Assembly: GCA_050303415.1 (NCBI GenBank)
Contig: JBNLBS010000004.1
Coordinates: 154,312-218,311, forward strand
Direction: 5' to 3'
DNA from: JBNLBS01 sp050303415
GTDB taxonomy: Bacteria > Pseudomonadota > Gammaproteobacteria > Methylococcales > Methylomonadaceae
Length of the DNA: 64,000 nt
Notes under the pieces: generated by a model
The model's input: only the letters and a program-made list of their open reading frames with translations
Told to the model about the DNA's origin: nothing
The model's database searches: none
Shown here: in pieces, positions 1 through 8,221 of the stretch
How the letters are laid out: every line of letters starts with the position of its first letter
Numbering within the stretch: position 1 is the first letter of the stretch
Made by a program: the position numbers and the translations under genes

Positions 1-1214
1 ATTTTACCCGGCATCGAACCGATATAGGTCCGTCTGTGACCACGTATTTCCGCCTCATCTCTGACACCACCTAGAGCCATACGCAAATACTTACGATTGG
101 TCGCACGGGCAATCGATTCACCGAGTGAAGTCTTACCCACCCCGGGCGGCCCGACCAAACATAAAATAGGACCATTCAACTTTCTAACCCGTTGCTGAAC
201 AGCCAAGTATTCTAAAATACGTTCTTTTACTTTTTCCAGCCCATAATGTTCTTCCTCCAGCACCTGTTCAGCAATTTTTAAATCATGCCTGACTTTGGTC
301 TTTTTCTTCCAGGGTACATTAACCATCCAGTCTATATAATTACGCACCACGGTTGATTCTGCCGACATCGGTGACATCATTTTTAATTTGTTTAGTTCCG
401 CCTCTGCTTTAACTCTGGCATCTTTAGACATACCCGCCGCTTTAATCTTCTTTTCCAGTTCTTCAATTTCATTAGACACCTCATCCATTTCGCCTAATTC
501 TTTTTGAATCGCCTTCATCTGCTCATTCAGATAATATTCCTTCTGGTTCTTTTCCATTTGCTGCTTAACCCGAACCCGAATGCTTTTTTCCAGTTCCAGC
601 ATATCGACCTCACCTTCCATCAGCTTCATCAGGTTCTCAAGGCGCTGAGCCACATCCACCAATTCCAGTAAAATCTGTTTTTCTTCCACCTTAAGCGACA
701 TGTGCGCAGCCATGGTATCTGCCAACCGTCCCGCATCGTCAATACCGGCTAAGGCATTTAATACTTCAGGAGGAATTTTATTGTTTAACTTAACGTATTT
801 ATCAAAAGAATTAATACAGGTACGCTGTAAAACCTCTTGCTCCTGTGCTGAAAGTTTTAACTCGTCCTCCATTCCGGATACTTGCGCCACATAAAAGCCC
901 TGCGTCTCCTGAAAACTATGCACACGACAGCGCTCACAGCCTTCAACCAGGACTTTAACCGTACCGTCAGGCAGTTTTAGCAATTGCAAAATATTGGCTA
1001 ACGTACCGACCTGATAAAGGTCTTTGACTTCCGGTTCATCAATTTCCGCATCCTTTTGCGCAATCAGCAGGATTTGCTTATCACTGGCCATGGCCTCATC
1101 CAGCGCATCAATTGATTTATTACGCCCGACAAATAACGGAATAACCATATGCGGATAAACCACTACATCTCTCAAAGGCAGTACAGGAACTTCTTTCATG
1201 TTTAATTCAGTCAT
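1..1214 (-). CDS. lon: ATP-dependent protease Lon, N-terminal part (truncated by window edge)
   Basis: Lon is a cytosolic AAA+ serine protease that degrades misfolded and regulatory proteins. About 404 residues are visible. They hold the N-terminal substrate-binding domain, with the family signature PVLPLRDVVVYPHMVIPLF near the start, then a helical linker and the Walker A motif GPPGVGKTSLGESIAR followed by LGGVRDEAEIRGHRRTYIG. The rest of the AAA module and the Ser-Lys protease domain lie outside the window. In-frame starts exist at 1199, 1214 and 1229. I chose 1214 (MTELNMKEVPVL) because its N-terminal length is close to that of E. coli Lon. It lies downstream of clpX on the same strand, behind a terminator and a heat-shock-like promoter, so it is probably its own transcription unit. 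Confidence 0.95.
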   Translation of the reverse strand, partial: MTELNMKEVPVLPLRDVVVYPHMVIPLFVGRNKSIDALDEAMASDKQILLIAQKDAEIDEPEVKDLYQVGTLANILQLLKLPDGTVKVLVEGCERCRVHSFQETQGFYVAQVSGMEDELKLSAQEQEVLQRTCINSFDKYVKLNNKIPPEVLNALAGIDDAGRLADTMAAHMSLKVEEKQILLELVDVAQRLENLMKLMEGEVDMLELEKSIRVRVKQQMEKNQKEYYLNEQMKAIQKELGEMDEVSNEIEELEKKIKAAGMSKDARVKAEAELNKLKMMSPMSAESTVVRNYIDWMVNVPWKKKTKVRHDLKIAEQVLEEEHYGLEKVKERILEYLAVQQRVRKLNGPILCLVGPPGVGKTSLGESIARATNRKYLRMALGGVRDEAEIRGHRRTYIGSMPGK

Positions 1215-1262
1215 CTTAAGCACATCCATAAATGGAGTTTTTGGGCAGAAACAATGTTTAGA

Positions 1263-1290
1263 ATATGAGGTCAAATAGTATAAATGCAAG
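1263..1290 (-). promoter_or_regulatory. Candidate heat-shock (sigma-32-like) promoter of lon
   Basis: Read on the minus strand, CTTGCAT is followed after 13 bases by CCTCATAT. The sigma-32 consensus is CTTGAAA, 11-16 bases, CCCCATNT, so the -10 half matches at 7 of 8 positions. It lies about 50 bases upstream of the lon start. A sigma-70 reading (TTGCAT, 18 bases, TATTCT) is also possible in the same DNA. lon is a classical heat-shock gene, which favours the first reading. Confidence 0.5.
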
Positions 1291-1342
1291 CTTTAGCGGA
1301 TAAAATTATCAATTTTAGTTTCAATTTAACTTCTTTGTAGAC

Positions 1343-1371
1343 AAAAAAAAGGGGCTTAAAAGCCCCTTTTT
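1343..1371 (-). terminator. Rho-independent terminator after clpX
   Basis: GGGGCTT and AAGCCCC form a GC stem flanked by A-rich DNA on one side and T-rich DNA on the other, so it can work in both directions. It lies just after the clpX stop and separates clpX from lon. Confidence 0.85.
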
Positions 1372-1393
1372 CAATTTTTAAAACCATCAGATT

Positions 1394-2665
1394 TTATGAA
1401 TCAGATGAGACCAATTTTGCTTCTTGCTCATACACTAAGTATGGCTCAGACTCACCCAAAATGACTCCCTCATCAATCACAACCTTGGCGATACTGCTAT
1501 CTGAAGGTAACTCATACATCGTGTCTAATAAGACATTTTCCACAATGGTTCTAAGCCCTCTTGCTCCCGTCTTACGTTCCATAGACTTACGCGCAATAGC
1601 ACGCAGAGAATCCTCTCTAAATTCCAGCTCAGCACCTTCCATAGAAAACAAATGCTGATATTGCTTGATCAATGCATTTTTAGGCTCGGTCAGAATGGTA
1701 ACCAAAGCCTCTTCATCCAACTCATCTAAAGTGGCGACTACCGGTAAACGACCTACAAACTCGGGGATCAAGCCATATTTAATAAGGTCTTCTGACTCCA
1801 CTTCCGAAAACAGATCACCAATATTTTTTTCATCATCCCTGGTTTTAACTTCAGCAGAAAAACCGATACCGCCTTTTTCTGAACGATCTTTAATGACCTT
1901 ATCCAGACCGGCAAAAGCACCACCGACAATAAACAAAATATTTGCTGTATTAACCTGTAAAAACTCTTGCTGCGGGTGCTTACGACCACCTTGGGGCGGA
2001 ACCGATGCCACAGTCCCTTCAATTAACTTTAATAAGGCCTGCTGAACACCTTCACCCGAAACATCACGAGTAATGGATGGGTTATCAGATTTTCTTGAAA
2101 TCTTATCGATCTCGTCGATATAAACAATGCCTGATTCGGCCTTTTCTACATCATAATCACATTTTTGCAGAATTTTCTGAATGATATTTTCAACGTCTTC
2201 ACCCACATAACCCGCTTCAGTTAATGTGGTTGCATCTGCAATGGTAAAAGGCACATCCAGCAATCGTGCCAATGTTTCAGCCAATAAAGTCTTACCCGAC
2301 CCTGTTGGACCTATCAACAAAATATTACTCTTGGCTAATTCAACATCATCTTTCTTGGTCTTATTGCGCAGACGTTTATAATGATTATAAACCGCGACCG
2401 CCAAAATCTTTTTGGCATCATTCTGACCGATAACATATTCATCAAGAACTGCTTTTATTTCCTTTGGCTTAGGCAGTTCACCATCACCAAGACTGGAGTT
2501 TTCCTGTAATTCATCCCTGATAATATCATTGCAAAGATCAACACATTCATCACAAACGTAAACAGACGGCCCCGCAATTAATTTTCTGACTTCATGCTGA
2601 CTTTTACCGCAAAAAGAACAATAAAGTAACTTATCATCATCTTTACCGTTTTTATCATTACTCAT
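1394..2665 (-). CDS. clpX: ClpXP protease ATP-binding subunit ClpX
   Basis: ClpX is an AAA+ unfoldase that feeds substrates into ClpP. The 423-residue protein has normal length. The N-terminal zinc-binding domain has Cys16, Cys19, Cys38 and Cys41. Walker A is GPTGSGKTLLAETLAR, Walker B is IVYIDEIDK, the pore loop is GYVGED, and the ClpP-docking loop carries IGF within EKGGIGFSAE. It follows clpP with about 90 bases between them. The order tig-clpP-clpX-lon is the usual gammaproteobacterial arrangement. Confidence 0.97.
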   Translation of the reverse strand: MSNDKNGKDDDKLLYCSFCGKSQHEVRKLIAGPSVYVCDECVDLCNDIIRDELQENSSLGDGELPKPKEIKAVLDEYVIGQNDAKKILAVAVYNHYKRLRNKTKKDDVELAKSNILLIGPTGSGKTLLAETLARLLDVPFTIADATTLTEAGYVGEDVENIIQKILQKCDYDVEKAESGIVYIDEIDKISRKSDNPSITRDVSGEGVQQALLKLIEGTVASVPPQGGRKHPQQEFLQVNTANILFIVGGAFAGLDKVIKDRSEKGGIGFSAEVKTRDDEKNIGDLFSEVESEDLIKYGLIPEFVGRLPVVATLDELDEEALVTILTEPKNALIKQYQHLFSMEGAELEFREDSLRAIARKSMERKTGARGLRTIVENVLLDTMYELPSDSSIAKVVIDEGVILGESEPYLVYEQEAKLVSSDS

Positions 2666-2753
2666 ACATTAAACTCCCGCATAGTCAAAATTGACCTTTT
2701 ATTTCCTTAACACTAACAAAAAGAATAGATGGAAATAAAAAAAAATCCATTCG

Positions 2754-3401
2754 TTATTTTTCCGTACCGGCTGATCGATTGGCTAAAACCTTATCAATCA
2801 AGCCATATTCAGCTGCCGCCTGAGCACTTAAGAAATTGTCTCGATCAGTGTCCTGCTGAATTTTTTCCAGCGGTTGCCCCGTATGATGCGCCAAAATTTT
2901 ATTCAATTTTTCCCTGATCGATAAAATTTCTCTGGCATGAATATCAATATCAGACGCCTGACCTTGAAAACCACCCAACGGCTGATGAATCATCACTCTT
3001 GAGTTTGGTAGCGCATAACGTTTACCGGGGGCACCACCTGCAAGCAAAAAAGCGCCCATACTGGCAGCCTGACCCAGACACATTGTGCTGACATCAGGCT
3101 TAATGAACTGCATAGTGTCATAAATAGACATACCGGCAGTCACCGATCCGCCCGGTGAATTGATATACAGATGAATATCCTTATCAGGGTTTTCAGATTC
3201 CAAAAACAACATTTGAGCAACAATCAGGTTTGCCATATAGTCTTCAACCTGACCTACCAGGAAAATAACCCTTTCCTTTAAAAGCCTCGAATAAATATCA
3301 AAAGAGCGCTCACCACGAGCAGTCTGTTCGATAACAATTGGCACCAAACCGCCGGCCGCCTGGGGTGACAAAATCTTATCCGTTCCTTGCTGACTATACA
3401 T
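2754..3401 (-). CDS. clpP: ATP-dependent Clp protease proteolytic subunit ClpP
   Basis: ClpP forms the tetradecameric serine protease chamber used by ClpX and ClpA. The protein has 215 residues. The catalytic triad is visible as Ser114 in GQAASMGAFLL, His139 in RVMIHQPLGG and Asp188 in DTDRDNF. The conserved block ERSFDIYSRLLKERVIFLVG begins at residue 31. It lies 20 bases downstream of tig and is probably co-transcribed with tig and clpX. Confidence 0.97.
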   Translation of the reverse strand: MYSQQGTDKILSPQAAGGLVPIVIEQTARGERSFDIYSRLLKERVIFLVGQVEDYMANLIVAQMLFLESENPDKDIHLYINSPGGSVTAGMSIYDTMQFIKPDVSTMCLGQAASMGAFLLAGGAPGKRYALPNSRVMIHQPLGGFQGQASDIDIHAREILSIREKLNKILAHHTGQPLEKIQQDTDRDNFLSAQAAAEYGLIDKVLANRSAGTEK

Positions 3402-3420
3402 TTAAATACCTTGCTGTCAA

Positions 3421-4728
3421 TTATTGCTGTTGTTGCTGTTTATTCATTACTTCATCAAACGTAACCGGTTTATCCGAAACAGTGGCTTTTGATACAACCC
3501 ACTCAACAGTCTGATCTTCCAAAACCATTTGCTCGACATCCTGTAAACGACTCTGATCACCATAATACCAGGCGATCACTTCTTCCGGCTTTTCATAGCT
3601 CTTAGCCATTTTTTCAATGCTTGCACGAACTTTATCGGCATCCGCTTTGATTTCATTTTTACGGATAATTTCACCTAAAATCAAGCCTAATGCAACTCGG
3701 CGTTTTGCCTGAGCCTCAAAAACATCTTTAGGCAGCTCCAGATCTTCAAGCTTCATGTTTTGTTTTTTAGCCGACTCAGCATAAGGCTTCATCATGCTTT
3801 CAACTTCCTGATCTATCAATGTTTTCGGCAATGTAAACTGAATTTTTTCATACAAAGCATCCATTACAGCCGTTTTTAATTCACGCTGTAAGCCCTGCTC
3901 CAACTCGGACTCCATATTACTCTTAACATCAGCCAGAAATTCTTCGTTGCTGCCGCTTTCAATACCGTAGTTTTTAATGAATTCCTCATTAATTTCAGGT
4001 AGAACGGTTTCTTCAACACTGATTACTTCAATTTCAAACTCAGCTGATTTGCCAGCCAATTTTGCATTGCCATATTCTTCAGGAAAAGTAATTTCAAAAG
4101 TCTTCTTTGACTCAGCTTCAAGACCGATCAACTCGTCTTCGAAACCTGGGATCATCTGCTTGGCGCCAATTTCAACCGGATATTTCTCGACCGTGCCATC
4201 GGTAAAATTTTCACCTTCACAGGTACCGGAAAAATTTACTGTAATGCGGTCACCCTGTTCAGATGCACGTTCAACAATAGACCATGTTTTCTTATGACTT
4301 CTTAATTTCTCTATCATTTGATCGATATCAGCCTGCTCAACCGTTGCAACCGGGCGAGCAACTTCAAGACCGTCGATACCATCTAAAGAAACTTCAGGGT
4401 AAACTTCAAATTCAGCTGTATATTTAAAACCATCGGTATCATCAATTGAATCGATAAATGGTTGACCGGCAGGAACCAGTTCTTGTTCCTGTAGAGCTTC
4501 AAAATAAGTATTCTGGATTAAATCACCAGTTACTTCGCCTCTCACTCTGTCGCCATACATTTTTTTAATTACATGCTGAGGCGCTTTACCAGGTCGAAAA
4601 CCATCCAACTTAACTTCACGGGCCAATGACTTAAAACGATTTGCCATTTTCTCCTGAATCACTTCCTCAGGTACAGTAACAGTCATTTTCCTGCTTAATT
4701 CTGATGTCTTTTCGACAGAAACTTGCAT
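3421..4728 (-). CDS. tig: Trigger factor (ribosome-associated chaperone and prolyl isomerase)
   Basis: Trigger factor binds ribosomal protein L23 at the exit tunnel and shelters nascent chains. The 435-residue protein has the ribosome-binding signature GFRPGKAP near residue 44, a central FKBP-type isomerase domain (about residues 155-245) and the long helical C-terminal chaperone arms. It ends in a run of five glutamines, a small oddity encoded by CAA/CAG repeats. It is the first gene of the tig-clpP-clpX cluster and lies next to tRNA-Leu. Confidence 0.96.
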   Translation of the reverse strand: MQVSVEKTSELSRKMTVTVPEEVIQEKMANRFKSLAREVKLDGFRPGKAPQHVIKKMYGDRVRGEVTGDLIQNTYFEALQEQELVPAGQPFIDSIDDTDGFKYTAEFEVYPEVSLDGIDGLEVARPVATVEQADIDQMIEKLRSHKKTWSIVERASEQGDRITVNFSGTCEGENFTDGTVEKYPVEIGAKQMIPGFEDELIGLEAESKKTFEITFPEEYGNAKLAGKSAEFEIEVISVEETVLPEINEEFIKNYGIESGSNEEFLADVKSNMESELEQGLQRELKTAVMDALYEKIQFTLPKTLIDQEVESMMKPYAESAKKQNMKLEDLELPKDVFEAQAKRRVALGLILGEIIRKNEIKADADKVRASIEKMAKSYEKPEEVIAWYYGDQSRLQDVEQMVLEDQTVEWVVSKATVSDKPVTFDEVMNKQQQQQ

Positions 4729-4838
4729 TTCTTTACCTCTAAATATTTTAAAATATGACTTTGTATAATAGACACCGACAACCCGGTATTAATAATGAGA
4801 ATAACGTTGATCAACGTCTATGCTTTGAATTGAATTTG

Positions 4839-4923
4839 TGGTGCGAGCGGAGAGACTTGAACTCTCACATCATAGGATACTGGTACCTAAAACCAGCGCG
4901 TCTACCAATTCCGCCACGCTCGC
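4839..4923 (-). tRNA. tRNA-Leu (anticodon TAG)
   Basis: Read on the minus strand, the acceptor arms GCGAGCG and CGCTCGC pair perfectly and the 3' CCA is encoded. The anticodon stem CTGGT/ACCAG closes a seven-base loop TTTAGGT with anticodon TAG. The T-arm contains GTTCAAGTC and the long variable arm is typical of tRNA-Leu. It lies immediately upstream of tig. Confidence 0.97.
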
Positions 4924-5127
4924 AATTAAAGAGCTGCAAATTATAACCATGGTTTAGCATAATGACAAGTACAAATTAAAATAAAATCCCACAACGCATT
5001 TAACGATCATATTGAAAGAAATATTTTTTAGATATATTTCACAAAACTGAAATTTCACCAGCAAACTTTTTGCAACCGAAACTTATCTAGGTGTATAGTT
5101 AACTTAAAATTAACTTAGGAGGTTTGA

Positions 5128-5379
5128 ATGGATATTAGCGCATCAGGCAGTGCAGTTGGCTTAATTCAGACAGCCCTGTATAAAACAGCGACCGCTGCCC
5201 ATGAAATTGCCACCCTTCCGGTTCAAGATGACGAAGTAGGCAGCTCTGAGTTTGACTCAAGAGATCTGGTAAAGCCTGTTTTAAGCTTAAATCAAGCGGA
5301 ACTGGAAACATCGGCCGCAGTAAAAATACTGCAAACAGAAAACGACATAATCGGCTCAATACTGGATATTAAAGCTTAA
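5128..5379 (+). CDS. Small orphan protein resembling the C-terminus of flagellar rod/hook proteins
   Basis: The 83-residue product has a strong ribosome binding site (TTAGGAGG at 5115-5122). It begins MDISASGSAVGLIQTALYKT, an amphipathic segment like the N-terminal helix of flagellar axial proteins. Its last 40 residues follow the Flg_bbr_C pattern: DLV, then QA, AVKILQT and a final ILDIKA. The rod and hook proteins FlgB/C/F/G/E have much longer middles, so this is a minimal two-helix version. No flagellar genes are near it. The function is unknown, and the resemblance is based on pattern only. Confidence 0.6.
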   Translation: MDISASGSAVGLIQTALYKTATAAHEIATLPVQDDEVGSSEFDSRDLVKPVLSLNQAELETSAAVKILQTENDIIGSILDIKA

Positions 5380-5385
5380 AAAGCG

Positions 5386-5452
5386 ACCATCCCCAACAGT
5401 CATACGCCGCCGTTCCTCCAACTTCCGGGAGCCTGGCCCGTTTGGCTTCTAA
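5386..5452. other. GC-rich structured intergenic element
   Basis: Between the small flagellar-like gene and the convergent acyltransferase gene lies a GC-rich stretch in otherwise AT-rich intergenic DNA. CGGG at 5426 can pair with CCCG nearby, and AGCC can alternatively pair with GGCT just downstream, so two mutually exclusive hairpins are possible. It could be a weak bidirectional terminator or the 3' end of a small RNA. There is no clear T tract. Confidence 0.3.
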
Positions 5453-5460
5453 AAAATCAT

Positions 5461-7194
5461 TTAAGCCACAAGTTTATTTTCGATATAGCGCTTGCGCTTT
5501 TTATCAGTCAAACAGTCCACTTCCAGCATAATCAAACTATCAATGCAGTCATTAAAATCCGGATCAACGTTGAAATCTATAAAATGACACCCCTTATCCG
5601 CACATAATTCCACATATTGCTTATACAGTACAGGCACCTTGACCCCCAGCCTTTTTAACTCGCTGTTTAATATCTTGTAACTAGTCTTATAATCATCAGC
5701 AAATTTCATTTCTGCAAACCGTACCACCTGCTCCGACACTGCAAAAGGCATCCTGGCCTCTGCCAATGAAAGCTTCGAACCGAACTGTTGGCGGTAAAAA
5801 CTAATAATCACTTCCTTAGCCCGCTGCGGATAGGCGTCACTAATACTCACCGGACCAAACAAGTACTTCACCTCTGGGTGCTCCCTGAGATAAGCCCCAA
5901 TGCCATACCATAAATAATCCAAGCTGCGTTGCCCCCAATAACGCGGCTGGACAAAACTCCTTCCCAGCTCAATACTGTAGGGTAAAAAGTTTTGAAACTC
6001 GGTTTTCAAATCAAACAGAGAATTGGTGTAAAAACCTTCTACACCTTGAATTTTCATAATGTCAGCACCCTCACCTATACGGTAGGAACCTACAATTTCC
6101 AGATCGTTGTCATCCCATAACACCAGATGCGAATAATAAATATCATATTTATCCATATCCCTGGCCTTACCGGTACCCTCTTCGACTGTTCTGAACGTCA
6201 GCTCGCGTAAACGGGCAATTTCCTGCATCACCGGACAATCATCCCTATAACTGTAAAGAAATATTTTTTTGCCGTCTTTTGTTTCCCCCAATAAACTAGA
6301 CTGATATAAAGCCTTTTTCAAAGCCTTACTATTCACCGGATGCGCCACAGTTTCGATAGTTTCAAACATTGGCTTATGCTTCTTTTTGCCCAGATTAACG
6401 ACATGTTTTCGAAAGCGCCGACATAGCTCTTTGTTACTTTCTTCGCTGTCAGCAAACGACCGATAAGGAATTGGCGCACCAACTTTAAATTGAAGATCCT
6501 GTCCTTTCTTATTAAACATCTCCTTCACCAACAGAGCGGTACCCATTGGTTTATAAAGCATGGAGATAGCGTAAAACAATGCCGAATTTTTAGCCTTAAC
6601 ATGTATCGGCAAAATCGGACATTTAGCCTTTTTTGCTAACTTAATAAATCCAGGCTTCCATTTACCATCACACACTCCTTTCGGTGTAATCCGTGATACT
6701 TCACCAGCCGGAAACAAAATCACTGCCTGTCCATTCTCCAGGGCATCGCTCATGGCTTGATAGACCCGCTTGTTTATTTTCTTGTTTGTAAGTACATCAA
6801 CCGGCAAAAACACCGATGCCAACGGTTCCATTTGAGTCAAAAGCTGATTAGCCACAATGCGCACATCTGCGCGCACCGTTCGAATCAACTTAATCAGCGC
6901 AAGACCATCCAATGTCCCGATTGGATGATTGGCAACAATTACAACTGCTCCTTCCGATGGAATATTTTGGTATGAATCCTGGCTAAGCTGATAACTAAAA
7001 TTAAAATAAGCCAACAACTTATCCAGAAAAGCAAAACCGCGAAGATGTTGGTTTTGCTGAATTACTTGATTGAGCTCATCCTGATGCAATAATTTTTTTA
7101 ATACATTGATCGCAAGTTGATTGTTTTTTCCAATTTTTAAATCCGCTTTAGTTTCCGAAAGAATTTTTTCAGCATCAATCATATAATTTTCCAC
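5461..7194 (-). CDS. Bifunctional acyltransferase, OlsF-like (PlsC-like domain plus GNAT/OlsB-like domain)
   Basis: The 577-residue protein joins two acyltransferase modules. Residues about 75-290 are a PlsC/LPLAT-type domain with ANHPIGTLDG (His90, Asp96) and FPAGEVSR as the second block. Residues about 310-545 are a hemolysin/OlsB-type N-acyltransferase domain with ELGRSFVQPRYWG. This order is that of OlsF, which makes ornithine lipids by N- and then O-acylation. The active-site spacing is His-X5-Asp instead of the classical His-X4-Asp, which is usual for this fused subgroup. It is likely a membrane-associated aminolipid synthase. The substrate amino acid cannot be read from the sequence. 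Confidence 0.75.
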   Translation of the reverse strand: MENYMIDAEKILSETKADLKIGKNNQLAINVLKKLLHQDELNQVIQQNQHLRGFAFLDKLLAYFNFSYQLSQDSYQNIPSEGAVVIVANHPIGTLDGLALIKLIRTVRADVRIVANQLLTQMEPLASVFLPVDVLTNKKINKRVYQAMSDALENGQAVILFPAGEVSRITPKGVCDGKWKPGFIKLAKKAKCPILPIHVKAKNSALFYAISMLYKPMGTALLVKEMFNKKGQDLQFKVGAPIPYRSFADSEESNKELCRRFRKHVVNLGKKKHKPMFETIETVAHPVNSKALKKALYQSSLLGETKDGKKIFLYSYRDDCPVMQEIARLRELTFRTVEEGTGKARDMDKYDIYYSHLVLWDDNDLEIVGSYRIGEGADIMKIQGVEGFYTNSLFDLKTEFQNFLPYSIELGRSFVQPRYWGQRSLDYLWYGIGAYLREHPEVKYLFGPVSISDAYPQRAKEVIISFYRQQFGSKLSLAEARMPFAVSEQVVRFAEMKFADDYKTSYKILNSELKRLGVKVPVLYKQYVELCADKGCHFIDFNVDPDFNDCIDSLIMLEVDCLTDKKRKRYIENKLVA

Positions 7195-7283
7195 CGATTG
7201 GTTAAGTCCGCGGAATTATAAAAATTGAATGTGTCAGAACAATGAAACTAATAAGCGATTTCTTTAATTAAAGCATGACCCAC

Positions 7284-8135
7284 TTAAATATTGACATGAA
7301 CGATCATCCCCAATGTTCGAATTCGTTCGGCAAAATCATCCATTACCTTAAGCGGTAATGGTTTTATCTGCTTAGCTTCTGGCTGATAAGAAGGCCTGGC
7401 CAACGTATAAAGCATTATCTCTTTAACGCTGGCTTTTACCTTTACTTCTTGCATCAACCGAATAAAAGCCTGTTGCTCCTCTTCGGTTAAGCCTTTGTTA
7501 TTATCGTCTAGCAAGCACGTTTGTATTTTTGTGACACACATTCTGGCACAGGTAATAATATTTTCTAACACTCGTGCATTGGTTATGGATGTATTGTTTA
7601 ACCGTTTGCGCCCGGCCTCAGTTGCCGAATCCAACTTAAACCAGACCTCACCACCAAATCCGTGCCATTGTTTTAAACCTTGCTGCACCCTTTCCTGATG
7701 GATCAGGCTGCCATTAGTGATCAGCACCAGCTTTATCTTGGGTAATAACTTCTTTTCGGTCGCAATTTCGCCAATTAATTTTGTTATCCGGGCAAAATCT
7801 TTTGCACTGGTCGGTTCGCCGTTACCGGAAATAGCAATATCTTTAATAACGCGTTGAGATTCTTCGACTTGAAACTGTTGATAAAACTTACCCGACAACA
7901 CTAAATCCAGAAAAAAACGCAGCTCCGTCTCCAATAAGCCCAAGTTAATTTCCGGCGCCGCGCCTTTTACCAAGCCCGGAACCTGGCAATAAATACAACG
8001 CCAGTTACAGGCATTATTGGTATTGAGGTTGACTCCGATAGATAAGCCCCCCGCCCGGCGCGACAGCACCGGATAAATATATGTTAAGCCTGCCACATCA
8101 CGACTATGATCTTGTATTGTTAAGCTGGATGTCAT
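7284..8135 (-). CDS. Radical SAM protein of unknown function
   Basis: The 283-residue protein has the CX3CX2C cluster motif NACNWRCIYC (Cys43, Cys47, Cys50), which binds a 4Fe-4S cluster and S-adenosylmethionine. A GNGEPT motif follows, as in other radical SAM TIM barrels. It resembles the COG0731 (wyosine-synthesis-like) group but lacks extra domains. It is divergently oriented from the Fae-like gene, with an 86-base shared promoter region. That suggests, without proving, a link to C1 or pterin metabolism. The substrate is unknown. Confidence 0.75.
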   Translation of the reverse strand: MTSSLTIQDHSRDVAGLTYIYPVLSRRAGGLSIGVNLNTNNACNWRCIYCQVPGLVKGAAPEINLGLLETELRFFLDLVLSGKFYQQFQVEESQRVIKDIAISGNGEPTSAKDFARITKLIGEIATEKKLLPKIKLVLITNGSLIHQERVQQGLKQWHGFGGEVWFKLDSATEAGRKRLNNTSITNARVLENIITCARMCVTKIQTCLLDDNNKGLTEEEQQAFIRLMQEVKVKASVKEIMLYTLARPSYQPEAKQIKPLPLKVMDDFAERIRTLGMIVHVNI

Positions 8136-8221
8136 TATGAAGATTCAAGAAATAAGCCAAAACATGTTATTCTACCGAGTTCTATAATTTTCATTGAAGA
8201 TTTTAAATTTCGGAGAAAGAA

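Noticed and set aside
1461..2045. Long ORFs opposite clpX and similar antisense ORFs (for example opposite tig, fhcA, fhcB, recQ)
   Set aside because: They mirror real genes on the other strand, lack RBS and motifs, and are shadows.
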